This document shows positions 52,338 through 62,747 of a stretch of DNA of 64,000 nt, in pieces. The notes under the pieces were generated by a model. The model was not told the origin of the DNA. It did no database searches and saw only the letters and a list, made by a program, of their open reading frames with translations. The DNA is from Clusia tigrina. Lineage: Eukaryota > Arthropoda > Insecta > Diptera > Clusiidae. Both the position numbers and the translations under genes were made by a program. Every line of letters starts with the position of its first letter. Position 1 is the stretch's first letter. Location: NCBI GenBank assembly GCA_920105625.2, contig OV050032.1:204380758-204444757 (forward strand), written 5' to 3'.

Positions 52338-53973
52338 GCACAATGACCTCCATAAGAGTTTAAGAGAGGCCTTATAGGCGATACTATAAGACAGAATGAA
52401 GTTTTCATGGATTATATGGAGAGAGAATTGTTGTCGTGCTTCATTATAAAGTTGAAAGCTTTATAAGAAACATAATAAGAGCACAATTACCTCCATAAGT
52501 GTTTAAAAGAGGTCTTACAGTGGATATAATAAGACCCAATAAAGTTTACATCGATTATTTTGAGAGACAATTGTTGTAGTGCTTCATTATAAAGTTGAAA
52601 GCATTATAAGGAACATAATAAGAGCACAATGACCTCCATAAGAGAGGCCTTCTAGGCGATACTATAAGACAGAATGAAGTTTTCATGGATTATATTGAGA
52701 GACAATTGTTGTAGTCCTTTATTATAAAGTTGAAAGCATTATAAGGAACATAATAAAAGCACAATGACCTCCATAAGAGAGGACTTCTAGGCGATACTAT
52801 AAGACAGAATGAAGTTTTCATGGATTATATTGAGAGACAATTGTTGTAGTCCTTTATTATAAAGTTGAAAGCATTATAAGGAACATAATAAAAGCACAAT
52901 GACCTCCATAAGAGAGGCCTTCTAGGCGATACTATAAGACAGAATGAAGTTTTCATGGATTATATTGAGAGACAATTGTTGTAGTCCTTTATTATAAAGT
53001 TGAAAGCATTATAAGGAACATAATAAAAGCACAATGACCTCCATAAGAGAGGCCTTCTAGGCGATACTATAAGACAGAATGAAGTTTTCATGGATTATAT
53101 TGAGAGACAATTGTTGTAGTCCTTTATTATAAAGTTGAAAGCATTATAAGGAACATAATAAAAGCACAATGACCTCCATAAGAGAGGCCTTCTAGGCGAT
53201 ACTATAAGACAGAATGAAGTTTTCATGGATTATATTGAGAGACAATTGCTGTAGTGCTTCATTATAAAGTTGAAAGCTTCATAAGAAACATAATAAGAGC
53301 ACAATGACCTCCATAAGAGAGGCCTTCTAGGCGATACTATAAGACAGAATGAAGTTTTCATGGATTATATTGAGAGACAATTGTTGTAGTCCTTTATTAT
53401 AAAGTTGAAAGCATTATAAGGAACATAATAAAAGCACAATGACCTCCATAAGAGAGGCCTTCTAGGCGATACTATAAGACAGAACGAAGTTTTCATGGAT
53501 TATATTGAGAGACAATTGCTGTAGTGCTTCATTATAAAGTTGAAAGCTTTATAAGAAACATAATAAAAGCACAATGACCTCCATAAGAGAGGCCTTCTAG
53601 GCGATACTATAAGACAGAATGAAGTTTTCATGGATTATATTGAGAGACAATTGTTGTAGTCCTTTATTATAAAGTTGAAAGCATTATAAGGAACATAATA
53701 AAAGCACAATGACCTCCATAAGAGAGGCCTTCTAGGCGATACTATAAGACAGAATGAAGTTTTCATGGATTATATTGAGAGACAATTGTTATAGTGCTTC
53801 ATTATAAAGTTGAAAGCTTCATAAGAAACATAATAAGAGCACAATGACCTCCATAAGAGAGGCCTTCTAGGCGATACTATAAGACAGAACGAAGTTTTCA
53901 TGGATTATATTGAGAGACAATTGCTGTAGTGCTTCATTATAAAGTTGAAAGCTTTATAAGAAACATAATAAAA
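52338..53973. repeat. 135-bp satellite array, ten units plus two 143-bp edge units
   Basis: The start GCACAATGACCTCCATAAG recurs at 52,624 and then exactly every 135 bp to 53,839 (ten units). Two diverged units precede them at 52,338 and 52,481, each 143 bp and each carrying 8 extra bases near TTTAAGAG. Within the ten units, two types differ in one half (CCTTTATT..GCATTATAAGG against GCTTCATT..GCTTYATAAGA), in the order AAAABABABB. Units contain TATAAAG and AATAAA-like words but no gene. Confidence 0.97.
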
Positions 53974-56134
53974 GCTTATAAGGTTCTTATGTTTGTAATT
54001 CTTATAGTTTTTCATTATAGACTCGAAAAATTTATTGGAAATAGTTGGTAACTGGTTCGAGTTCAAGATCGAAAAGGACACCAACTATATAATATTCACC
54101 GGAGGTCGATAATAGATTTTAAATATTCATTATAAATATTATAAGATCTTATAAAGCTGTTAGGGAGTTCGTTTCAAACCAGTTCTCTGAATGTTTAAAG
54201 CTACGAAGCTTGGCTGAAGCACCGCAGTGTATTTGCATATATTTACAGAGATGTTATAACGCTGTTATATGGACTACACAAACAATGTTTCTACAGAGCT
54301 TTTACTAAATTTGATATTTTATTCTCGCCGGTATTATTCTGAATACACTGTCTTTTGACTTCACTCAATCTTCAATTAAACTTCGATGTCAGTTTTGTAA
54401 TTATTGCCGTGTCCGAGCTCAGGTTGTCGGAGTGTTCTGTTGAAACTGTCAGTTTACCGTTGTTTCAGCAGTAATGGCACTGTATAAGGTGTTACATACA
54501 AAGCTTAAAGACACCTTTATAAGTCTTTGGCGTTTCTTTGCAGAGAACGTCTCCGGAAGAAACTAAATTTATAAACACTTACAAAAGTGTTTTTAAGGAA
54601 TTTTATAAATGTAAACAATTATCAAAAAATATGGCTTTGTCGTCGTAGATTGAATAATGAACCGCGTTTTAGAGTCACTCACACTATAGCCTGTAAATCA
54701 TCAAACCAAACTTTGTATGCTACTTCAAACTCTATAAAACGATGCAGTTAGCTGAATAAAGACTTATTAAAGTTCTGGTCCAAACTGCCTGACAGGCCTT
54801 TACACAGCGTACAGCGTCATTAGCCAACTATAGCGTTATACAAATAGTCTGTCGCTCACATCTGAGAACTTCCAAGTATGAGCCTGATTCGATTGATGTT
54901 GAAAACACTGATTTTTCTGAGTGTATTGTAAAGTGAATTTCGACGCGAGCTTGATTGCTCTCAGCAAAGAACCCGCTCAAATGACTCGGCGCTTTGGTAG
55001 CTTCTCCCTTTTGGCACCAAAACAACAACAACAACAACAACACTCGTGCCATACACGATTCGACGGTTCCGCTCAACTGATTTCCGCTTCATTAAGCCAA
55101 CATTTGTGAATGTGTTTTTTCGATTCGAAGGGTCAGAATACCCACACTTCTCCTATACTTGGCGGCAGCAGTATAGGATCTAGATAAAACCGCTCCAGCT
55201 CCGTAGCCAAGAGTGCTGCGCCTAAAAATCAACGGCAACACAACAATGGAACAATGATCCGTCAAGTGCCGCTAAGTTATTGGGCTGGTAGCGTTTAATG
55301 GGCCTTTGTTTGTGTACTCGGATTCTAGAGGCATGCTTTATTATGGTTGTTGCTGCAACACGCTCGTACCGCGCACTGCGTGGTGTTCAATGCGGTATGT
55401 TGCCATGAGCGATGAGATGCCATTTATTTAGCGCTAGCACGCCAACGTACCGTCCTTCCAGAGCCCAGACAGAACTGCATACTCCTCGTTTGGCATTAAA
55501 CGCTTTGCCAATTGCCCATTTAGAAGATCAGGCCCACTTACGAAGGGCGGCGATGAAAACTGCTCCAATCGTTTGTAACCAGTTCCAATTAGAATGGCAA
55601 TTCATAATTCTTAAATAGTCCTTCGAACTTTGTATTTTTATAGTAGTTGGGAACACCAAAAGACCTTATAAAGCATTTATAATACTTTTATGAGATGCTT
55701 TATAAGATCTTATATTACTTATATACATGGGTGGGCAGGAGTAAGGCCCATAATACACATAAACAAACACTAAAATTAATAAAAAATACAACTTTTCTCA
55801 GCGACTTCCACAACTCTGCAACAACGTTGTACAAAGTGTTCAATGTTGGGATTGTATTCAATGGTATTCAATGTTGGGATGGTGGTTTACCCAGTTTTAG
55901 GTAAATTTGACCAAGGTTTGTAGCGCCAATGAGAGCATAATCGATCTCATGCCCTGGAGCATCGTTTCATACAGGCCCCATTTTCGCCGGTAACAAGGTG
56001 CATATGATAATAAATTTCCTTTAATGTGTATCCATCAATCGCCTCCAATTCCATATAATAATAGGTCATTCCATTTGCGTCCCAATTTCCATTTGTGTCA
56101 CAAGTCTAAGGAACTTCCTTTCCAGGAACCGCAA
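53974..56134. other. Non-coding spacer, TTATAA-rich
   Basis: No gene is seen. Degenerate relatives of the satellite's CTTATAAGG/TTATAAAG words continue to about 54,180 and recur at 55,640-55,715. A (CAA)n tract lies at about 55,022-55,041. Confidence 0.35.
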
Positions 56135-56287
56135 CGTTAGGTTAGGTTGGGTTGGGAAGGCGTGTGCGGATACGAAGTATCTGCACTTCTACTCGAAGAC
56201 ATCTATGTCCATTGTGACTGCCTTCAAAAATGCCGGGAGGAGGCATACTCGTCCTTACCCCTGATTTCCGTAAACATTGGAAGTACT
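56135..56287 (-). mobile_element. 153-bp LINE 3' UTR insertion with an 11-bp TSD
   Basis: AGGAACCGCAA stands at 56,124-56,134 and identically at 56,288-56,298. The 153 bp between, read on the minus strand, carry a LINE-type 3' UTR box (GTCACAATGGACATAG) and end in repeated CCTAA/CCCAA. The tail resembles that of the 26.2-kb LINE. It is a truncated non-LTR insertion with no coding part left. Confidence 0.85.
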
Positions 56288-56298
56288 AGGAACCGCAA

Positions 56299-58090
56299 AA
56301 TCGGTGGTCGATAAATTCTCATTTGACCCGTTTATCACACACACAATTGGAGGAGAGTAAATTCGATGTTTCTAATAAGAAAAAAACATAGAAGAGCTTT
56401 TTAAACATTTAGCGAATTAGTTTATTTATTCAATGAGTTTTTAACATGATGCTGTGTTCTTAGAACGATATTGGGATTATACGAGTATTATATCAGTAAC
56501 AGTCAAAATACGAGGAAAATTAACTAGTCAAAAATTGTTATAGTGGGAACACTGAAAGCCACGTAGTATATACACGCCTCCCTTTGGGAACACAAACAAC
56601 CTCCATACTCTAGACTCCTCTTGGAAGCTATGGAGAACTATTTGAGTGCTTATCCCCCCCAATCTATGTTAAGGTTTCAAACTGGAACCATCCAAACCGA
56701 TCGCTGCGATCCGGCAAATGTTCGGGTTGTTCGCAGAGAGACGTACTCACCGACAGATTTCGTTCGTGTGCACGCAATTTGTCCGGTCCAAGTGTTATTC
56801 GAGCTCAAGTCAAGCAACATTTCAGCCTAGTAGCTCTTCTGGGCGAATCTACTCGCACACCGAACAGATGGGCTTAAGTCGACTCGGGAATTTTTGGTAA
56901 TGCGGCATGTTTTGGGCTTCTTTTGTGCATCATGCTTATTTATTATTTATGTTATGGATATAATTAAGAATATATATACCTATATACATACAGCAGATGT
57001 AATCGTACTCTTCCTTTGCACAAATCGATTCTGCTTGGAGTAGCACCCGACCAACACAGACCCACTCATACAGGGTCGAGTGTGCTTACGTATTCGCGAG
57101 TTGCTTTTATCGTCCGACTTATGCTGACTGAAGCTTTCACGGTGATACAGCTGGCATGAACGCATGCGAAAGCTCCACACGTTCTCAGCAGATACGCTTG
57201 CCGGGTACTGGCTTAGAGACTCCCAGCTTATGTTGACTCTTTGTCCATAGAGCAGTAACAGGAGAAAGAGAAATGTTTCCCGCTAGTTTTGCGACAGAAT
57301 CGGACAAATATTTCCCGCTAGTTTTGCGACAGAATCGGACAAATATTTCCCACTAGTTTTGCGACAGACTCGGTCTGAACGGTTCACACTTCCAGCTCAA
57401 CTGAATTTTTGTTGCCATGTCAACTAACGCCAATCGCAGTGCTGTGAAATTCAATCGAGGAATTGTCTCTTGATGAATTTCGCTAAGAGTGCGGTTACTT
57501 CTGCCGTATACATCCGATTAAGTCCAATGTGGTCATGTCATGTGCCACAGTGTGGCTGGCACTCCTCTTCATTTGACACGAATATTTTGAACAAATATAA
57601 ATGCAAAGCCGAGCACTCACAGAGCGTGCACAGCATGGCACATGGGCACATTGGATTGGAGGTTTCGTATAGGTTTACAAAGTAGGAAAATTATTAAATA
57701 CCAACAGCGGGGAAATCACAATCCTTAAAGAATAACATGAGAGATATTTGGAAATCACGTTTCGATACAAACATTAATTTTAAACTATGCAAGAACAAAA
57801 ATACTGGGTACAAGAGGACTTTTATAAATATAGTTTCAAAAATTGCTGATATTAGAATTAATAGAGTCGTTTTTCACACATTTTTGTATATATATAAATA
57901 TGTATACACACATGCACAGCAGATCTGTGTGAGTGCGTGTATGCATATTTGTATATATGGTTTTCGTACATAGTGAGTACATATATAAACAAGCCAAATG
58001 TTAGAATAGATAACGTTGGTTCAGTACTCAGGATTATTTATATTATGAATAGTTTGCGCCATTCTCCTTAAGGAACCCGGCGACCTGCAT
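56299..58090. other. Spacer and 3' flank of Glued
   Basis: Includes the Glued 3' UTR, which would run leftward from 58,090. Minus-strand poly(A)-type words are AATATA/TATAAA near 58,035-58,045 (weak variants) and canonical AATAAA near 56,940; which one is used cannot be told. No other gene is seen. Confidence 0.4.
57271..57375. repeat. 35-bp tandem repeat, three copies
   Basis: The unit TTTCCCGCTAGTTTTGCGAC plus AGAATCGGACAAATA repeats nearly identically. The third copy has CCACTAG and GACTCGG changes. Confidence 0.93.
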
Positions 58091-60490
58091 TTACAGTTTA
58101 AGTACGCGCTTCACTTCGACCGAGGGAAAGGCCGCAAAATCGCACTGGACGGCGCGATGGGGATTTCGTTGTAGGTACTCTGCGAGTATCTCCGTGGCCA
58201 GTTGATTGGCACGGGAGGAGATTTCCGCCTTGCCGGTCAACTGCTGATGGCGCCGCTGCATGGCGATGGGCTCCGTGGTGTTGGAGAGGTTGGACTTGTG
58301 CCCCGTTTGCAGCAGCGACAGCGCCCAAGCGTGCTTCATTTTGGTGAGTTCGCTCTCCAATTGCGTGATGCGTTTGTCCTTCGGCTGCGGCACAGTGATG
58401 GGTTCGAACTTGTTCAGTTGCTCGCGTATTTGCTGCGCTTGCAGACGAAGGCGTTTGTTGCGTTCATTGTTGAAAACGGTTTTCAGCAGCTGCAGCTCTT
58501 CGCCGATTAACGGCGTGCCCGACGCATGACTGGCATAGGCGGAGGAGCCAACTGAGCCGGCCGTCGTCGAGATGGATATATCAGCGATGCCTCGTTTGGA
58601 GCCCGCCGTCGACTTCAGTTTCTCCCGTAGAGTGCTCTTCTCACTCTCCAATGTCTCGATGTCGCTCTGCAGATGATCCATGGTGTCCTCGAATTGCTTC
58701 TCTTTCTTCTTCAGCACCTCGTATGTCTCCTCGTATTGGCGCTTCCACTTCTCCACTGTATGCTCGTACTCGCCTTGCAGCACCGAAAGTTTCTTCTCGG
58801 CGAGATCCTTGCGTATCTGCATTTCCGAGAGTTCGTTCTGCTTCATTTTGGCGGCGAGCTTCAACTGCTTAATATCTGCTTCGCGATTTTCCAAAGTAGC
58901 CGCCAACACATTCTTCTGTTCCAGCTGCTTCTTGATGAGTTGGGCGCGCAGGATAATTGGTGAGACCGCCTTCTCCTGTTTCTGATTGGCGCTCGACATG
59001 ATTTCGTATTCTTTGTCGAGTAAGTACTGCGACAGTTGTTGGAGGTCGGTGTTTGCTGTCGAGAGCACTGCTTTGAAGTTCTGTGATGGACCGCGGTCGT
59101 CTTGTTCGTAAATGCGTTCGCACGATTGCGAGAGCAGATCCCAGAACTTGATGTGGTCGACCGTGTGCTCTGCCGCATTGTCATTCTCAATTGAGGCCAC
59201 AATCGTCTGCACCGCCTGCTTCGTGGCCTGGTGCATGGCAGACATGATGCGGCTCAGCGAGAGTGTCATTTGGCGCATGCTCTCCAGTTTGTGTGGCGAA
59301 ATGCCGCACTTGATCACGTGCAAATCCTGCGGCAGACGCCGTTTGATCAGCTTCACTTGCTGTTTAATCGATTCCGTGTGCTCTATGAGGTACTGCATGA
59401 GCAGAGTGGAGTCGCTAGTGTTGCCGTCCTCGCGTATGATAACGCGCGCTATCGCCGTGTCATTCAGCGTTGATTCGCACGCCGATCCCAGCGATGCCAC
59501 GCAATCACGTATCATTTGTGTTTCGTTGAGCAGGTCCTCGCCGGAGAAGAGCACCGAGTTCATAGCGTTGAAAAAGGCCACACATTTCTCAATATTCTCC
59601 GTAGTGGAGTTCTCGTCCAGCTGATTGGACTTCAACAACTCAATAATAGCGTCGATGGTCTTCTCCTGAGCTACCATCTCTGGCAGCGAGCTTCCAGCCC
59701 TCAGCAAAGTGTCCGCTTGGCAGCTGTTCAGGCCGTACAGTATCTGGTGCAACGCACACTGCAAATTGTGAATGTAGTGCATGAGGCGACACTTGAAGGC
59801 AAACTGCTGCACCGCATGACCCTGAATGACAGAGTCCAACGTAACATTTTCCACAGCCGGGAAGCGCTCCCGCGTCTGACTCACCACAATGCCACATTTG
59901 AAGACTATGCGCGAAATCAGCAGAATCACCAGGATCGAATCATGATCGCCGCCGCGACTCATAAAAGACTCCGGCATGAAAGCCGTCAGCATCTGCACGT
60001 GCTCATTCGCCTGAGCCAGCTCTATCTGCCGCAACTGCACGTCGATGGCACGTGTGTATGCCTTCGACTCGGCGAACATTTGTTTGTAGTCAATCGTTTC
60101 GGTGGCAATCTTGACACCAGTGCCGCTGTCCTGCAACGATTTCTGCTCATTGTTCGCGTTGCGATCGCGCATCTCCAGCAACTGCTCGTTCAGTTTCTGC
60201 ACCAGCTCGCGGAATTTCGTTATTGTCTGGTCGCGATCGTAGATAGTCTCGATTGCAGCATCACGCTCGCGTAGCACATCCTTCTTGGAGGCATTCGCCA
60301 TGTCCAGCTCTTCGCGCAAGTCCATCTCGAGCTCATGATTACTCTCCACCAACTGTTCGTGAACTTCCTCCAGCGCCTCCAATTGGGCCACCTCCTCCTC
60401 GAGCAGCTTCACCTTATCTTCCAGTTCCATTTTCTTCTCAGCCAACTGTTCAACCATTTCCTCAGCGCCCAAAGCGGCGTCAACTTGTTC
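58091..60490 (-). CDS. Gl: Dynactin subunit p150Glued, last coding exon
   Basis: 799 codons ending in TAA at 58,093-58,091. The acceptor AG is at 60,492-60,491 and the exon opens with GAA (EQVDAALGAEEM), phase 0, joining the ADLQ end of the upstream exon. Exon residues 1-112 finish coiled coil 1, the dynein intermediate-chain-binding region. About 120-495 form the globular inter-coil domain, with stretches very like Drosophila Glued (for example LTAFMPESFMSRGGDHDSIL). About 500-625 are coiled coil 2, which contacts the Arp1 filament side of dynactin. The remainder is a less conserved C-terminal region ending EVKRVLKL. The protein is the largest dynactin subunit, acting on microtubules in retrograde transport and mitosis. 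The frame is intact throughout. Plus-strand open frames over this exon are shadows. Confidence 0.97.
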   Translation of the reverse strand, partial: EQVDAALGAEEMVEQLAEKKMELEDKVKLLEEEVAQLEALEEVHEQLVESNHELEMDLREELDMANASKKDVLRERDAAIETIYDRDQTITKFRELVQKLNEQLLEMRDRNANNEQKSLQDSGTGVKIATETIDYKQMFAESKAYTRAIDVQLRQIELAQANEHVQMLTAFMPESFMSRGGDHDSILVILLISRIVFKCGIVVSQTRERFPAVENVTLDSVIQGHAVQQFAFKCRLMHYIHNLQCALHQILYGLNSCQADTLLRAGSSLPEMVAQEKTIDAIIELLKSNQLDENSTTENIEKCVAFFNAMNSVLFSGEDLLNETQMIRDCVASLGSACESTLNDTAIARVIIREDGNTSDSTLLMQYLIEHTESIKQQVKLIKRRLPQDLHVIKCGISPHKLESMRQMTLSLSRIMSAMHQATKQAVQTIVASIENDNAAEHTVDHIKFWDLLSQSCERIYEQDDRGPSQNFKAVLSTANTDLQQLSQYLLDKEYEIMSSANQKQEKAVSPIILRAQLIKKQLEQKNVLAATLENREADIKQLKLAAKMKQNELSEMQIRKDLAEKKLSVLQGEYEHTVEKWKRQYEETYEVLKKKEKQFEDTMDHLQSDIETLESEKSTLREKLKSTAGSKRGIADISISTTAGSVGSSAYASHASGTPLIGEELQLLKTVFNNERNKRLRLQAQQIREQLNKFEPITVPQPKDKRITQLESELTKMKHAWALSLLQTGHKSNLSNTTEPIAMQRRHQQLTGKAEISSRANQLATEILAEYLQRNPHRAVQCDFAAFPSVEVKRVLKL

Positions 60491-62747
60491 CTGTTATGAA
60501 TATAAAACATCCTTATGAATATTTTGTGGATAAATTTATGAATAAAAACAAAATAATAAAGCAGTTCATTTAATTTATGGTTTAATTTCCTATATAAAAA
60601 AAAAACAAAAATGACAAAATATTAACAAAAATCTCAAGTTTATTACCTCCTGCACCCCAATTGGTAGGCCAGAAAAGAATAGAAATAAATAGAAACGGTG
60701 GTTAAGAGAAGGTGAAAAAAACATTTAACCAATAAATATTTAATAGGTAAATACAAATATAGAGGCTGAGAGACAGACCCATGAACCCTGCACGACCCCT
60801 GTTTCCTGAGTTCCCTGCGTATTGCAAAGACAACATTTTCCGCACTGGATTGGATGCTTCTTTCATGACTTCAGTAAGGGGACTTCTTGTTAACAAAGCA
60901 ATGCAAATATTACCGTAATTTATTCTATGATTTAATTCCATTTATTTTCCCTTTTTTGTGTTCCTTATTTAAACCCTTTTTCTGTGGTAATTTAGTGGTT
61001 AATTTAGTCTCGTTTAAAAAGTTGGCAACACTGTCCCGCTTCAGTTATTGCCAAGAGCACACAAAAAAGTTCACTCTCCACTCTCTCCACATTGTATGTG
61101 TGGCTCAGGGCACACTGAGCAGGTAGCAACCGCGCGATAGGGAAATGCACTGAGAAGGTAGCATCTCCGTGGTAGCCGAATCACTACGAAACAGGGATGC
61201 TCTCTCATTTATTTAGTTGTTGACCCTAATAGTGAAGGTTCGCCGGGAGTATGATACCTCTGTCACGAGTGCTGGAACGGCTCAGTGATTGAGTGTTCTT
61301 GTAGTCTATTCATAATCTACAAAAAAGGTTCGCTGGCAGAATGATACCTCAGAAAGAGTGCTCTGGAAATGCGAAATTATTGAAATCAGTGTTCCTGCAG
61401 TCTATTCGTAATCAACAAAAAAAAAAGGTTCACTGAGAGAATGATGCCTCTGGTAAATGCTCCGGAAAGGCTCATTTATGGAAATCAGTGTCCTTTTAGT
61501 CTATTCATAATTTACAAAACGATACCATTATATACAAAATAGGAGCAAATGGAAATATGCAAAAAACCTCCATAAACGAAAAGGAAAATTACTTGACTCC
61601 AGATTAACAAAATGTGAATTTTCCTGACTAACATCAAAACCGACACAGTTCCTGCGCTAATATCAATACAGTGCGGCAATAGGCTGGCTGAATAGAGGTC
61701 AACAATTTCATAAATGAAGGACTTAAGATTGAATGGGTTGGGGGAAGAAATGCGTATCCAGTACCCCGTCCATGTAAATCTATTGCATTCGTTCTTTGAT
61801 ATTATAAGAATCCAATTCATTACTGCATCGTGTCATTGTATTCCACTCGCCCCAACACGGTACACAGTATGTAGATCCGGTATCTTGGTTCAACACATGA
61901 ATTGGAGGTTCTGTACCCGGCAACGTACCCTTTAGGGATCATTCAATCACTTTGAACTTGAATCTCAATCAGATATGTCACAATGTAATTTTTATTCTCT
62001 TCTCAAAAATGTTTGAAATATGTCCATAAGTTGGTTCATATCCTTAACAGATATGGTCCAGTTCAAAACCTTGAGGATGCTATCCTCGGTCACCGTCCCT
62101 AAATTTGTTCTTGAGGGTCTATAACGCCTTTTGTAGCTACTACCTGAATTTTTATGAGTAATATTTAGGGATGATTTCTATATCTATTGCAGAAGTCGAT
62201 CTTATTACTTCTTTTATAAATAGTCGACAAGCATAGAACTTTGGGACACCTCAAATATCCAGAGTTATCAGATGAGAATATATGGATCCAGCTGAGAATT
62301 TGGATTAATAACCCAAGTTTCCCAAGTTAGTGGCATTCTTCTTAAAATAAACAACGTAATTCAATAAAGGGGAGATCTATCTCTAAGTTGCGGTAAAAAC
62401 GATATGTGGATCCACCTTAAATCAAACCTAAACAAGCGCCTCTCCCATTGCCATCCCTAAATCCACTTACAAAATGGATAAGAGTGCGCGGTGGAAACCT
62501 TCGCACCAGCTGCGTTTATTTAGATTTGACTCTCGAGTCCTCACATTTCGCGGAATATAATGCACTATCTTAAAATATGCCACTCTCTCATTGCTTTGCC
62601 TACATTCCAATACTAATATGGTAGTTTCACCGACATCTCCCACTAATTAATCAATTTTTTTCTAGCCTCCTTCTCTAATTTAATTTCCAATTAATGAGAA
62701 TTTTAATTAGACCAATTATTCAGTTCGACGAACTTCAGTCCGCTTAC
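60491..62747 (-). other. Intron of Glued, 2,257 bp
   Basis: Bounded by the donor GTAAGC (62,747-62,742 on the minus strand) and the acceptor AG at 60,492-60,491. Both flanking exons end in phase 0. Apart from one three-copy repeat it shows no gene. Confidence 0.95.
61236..61520. repeat. Diverged 90-100-bp tandem repeat, three copies, in the Glued intron
   Basis: AGGTTCRCYG occurs at 61,236, 61,326 and 61,426. Each copy then has ATGATRCCTC, GTGTYCTTGTAG-like and TAGTCTATTC words and ends in an A-run. Confidence 0.85.

Noticed and set aside
59516..60274. 252-codon plus-strand frame, and others opposite Glued (58,202-59,624)
   Set aside because: Antisense shadows of the intact Glued exon with no domain of their own.
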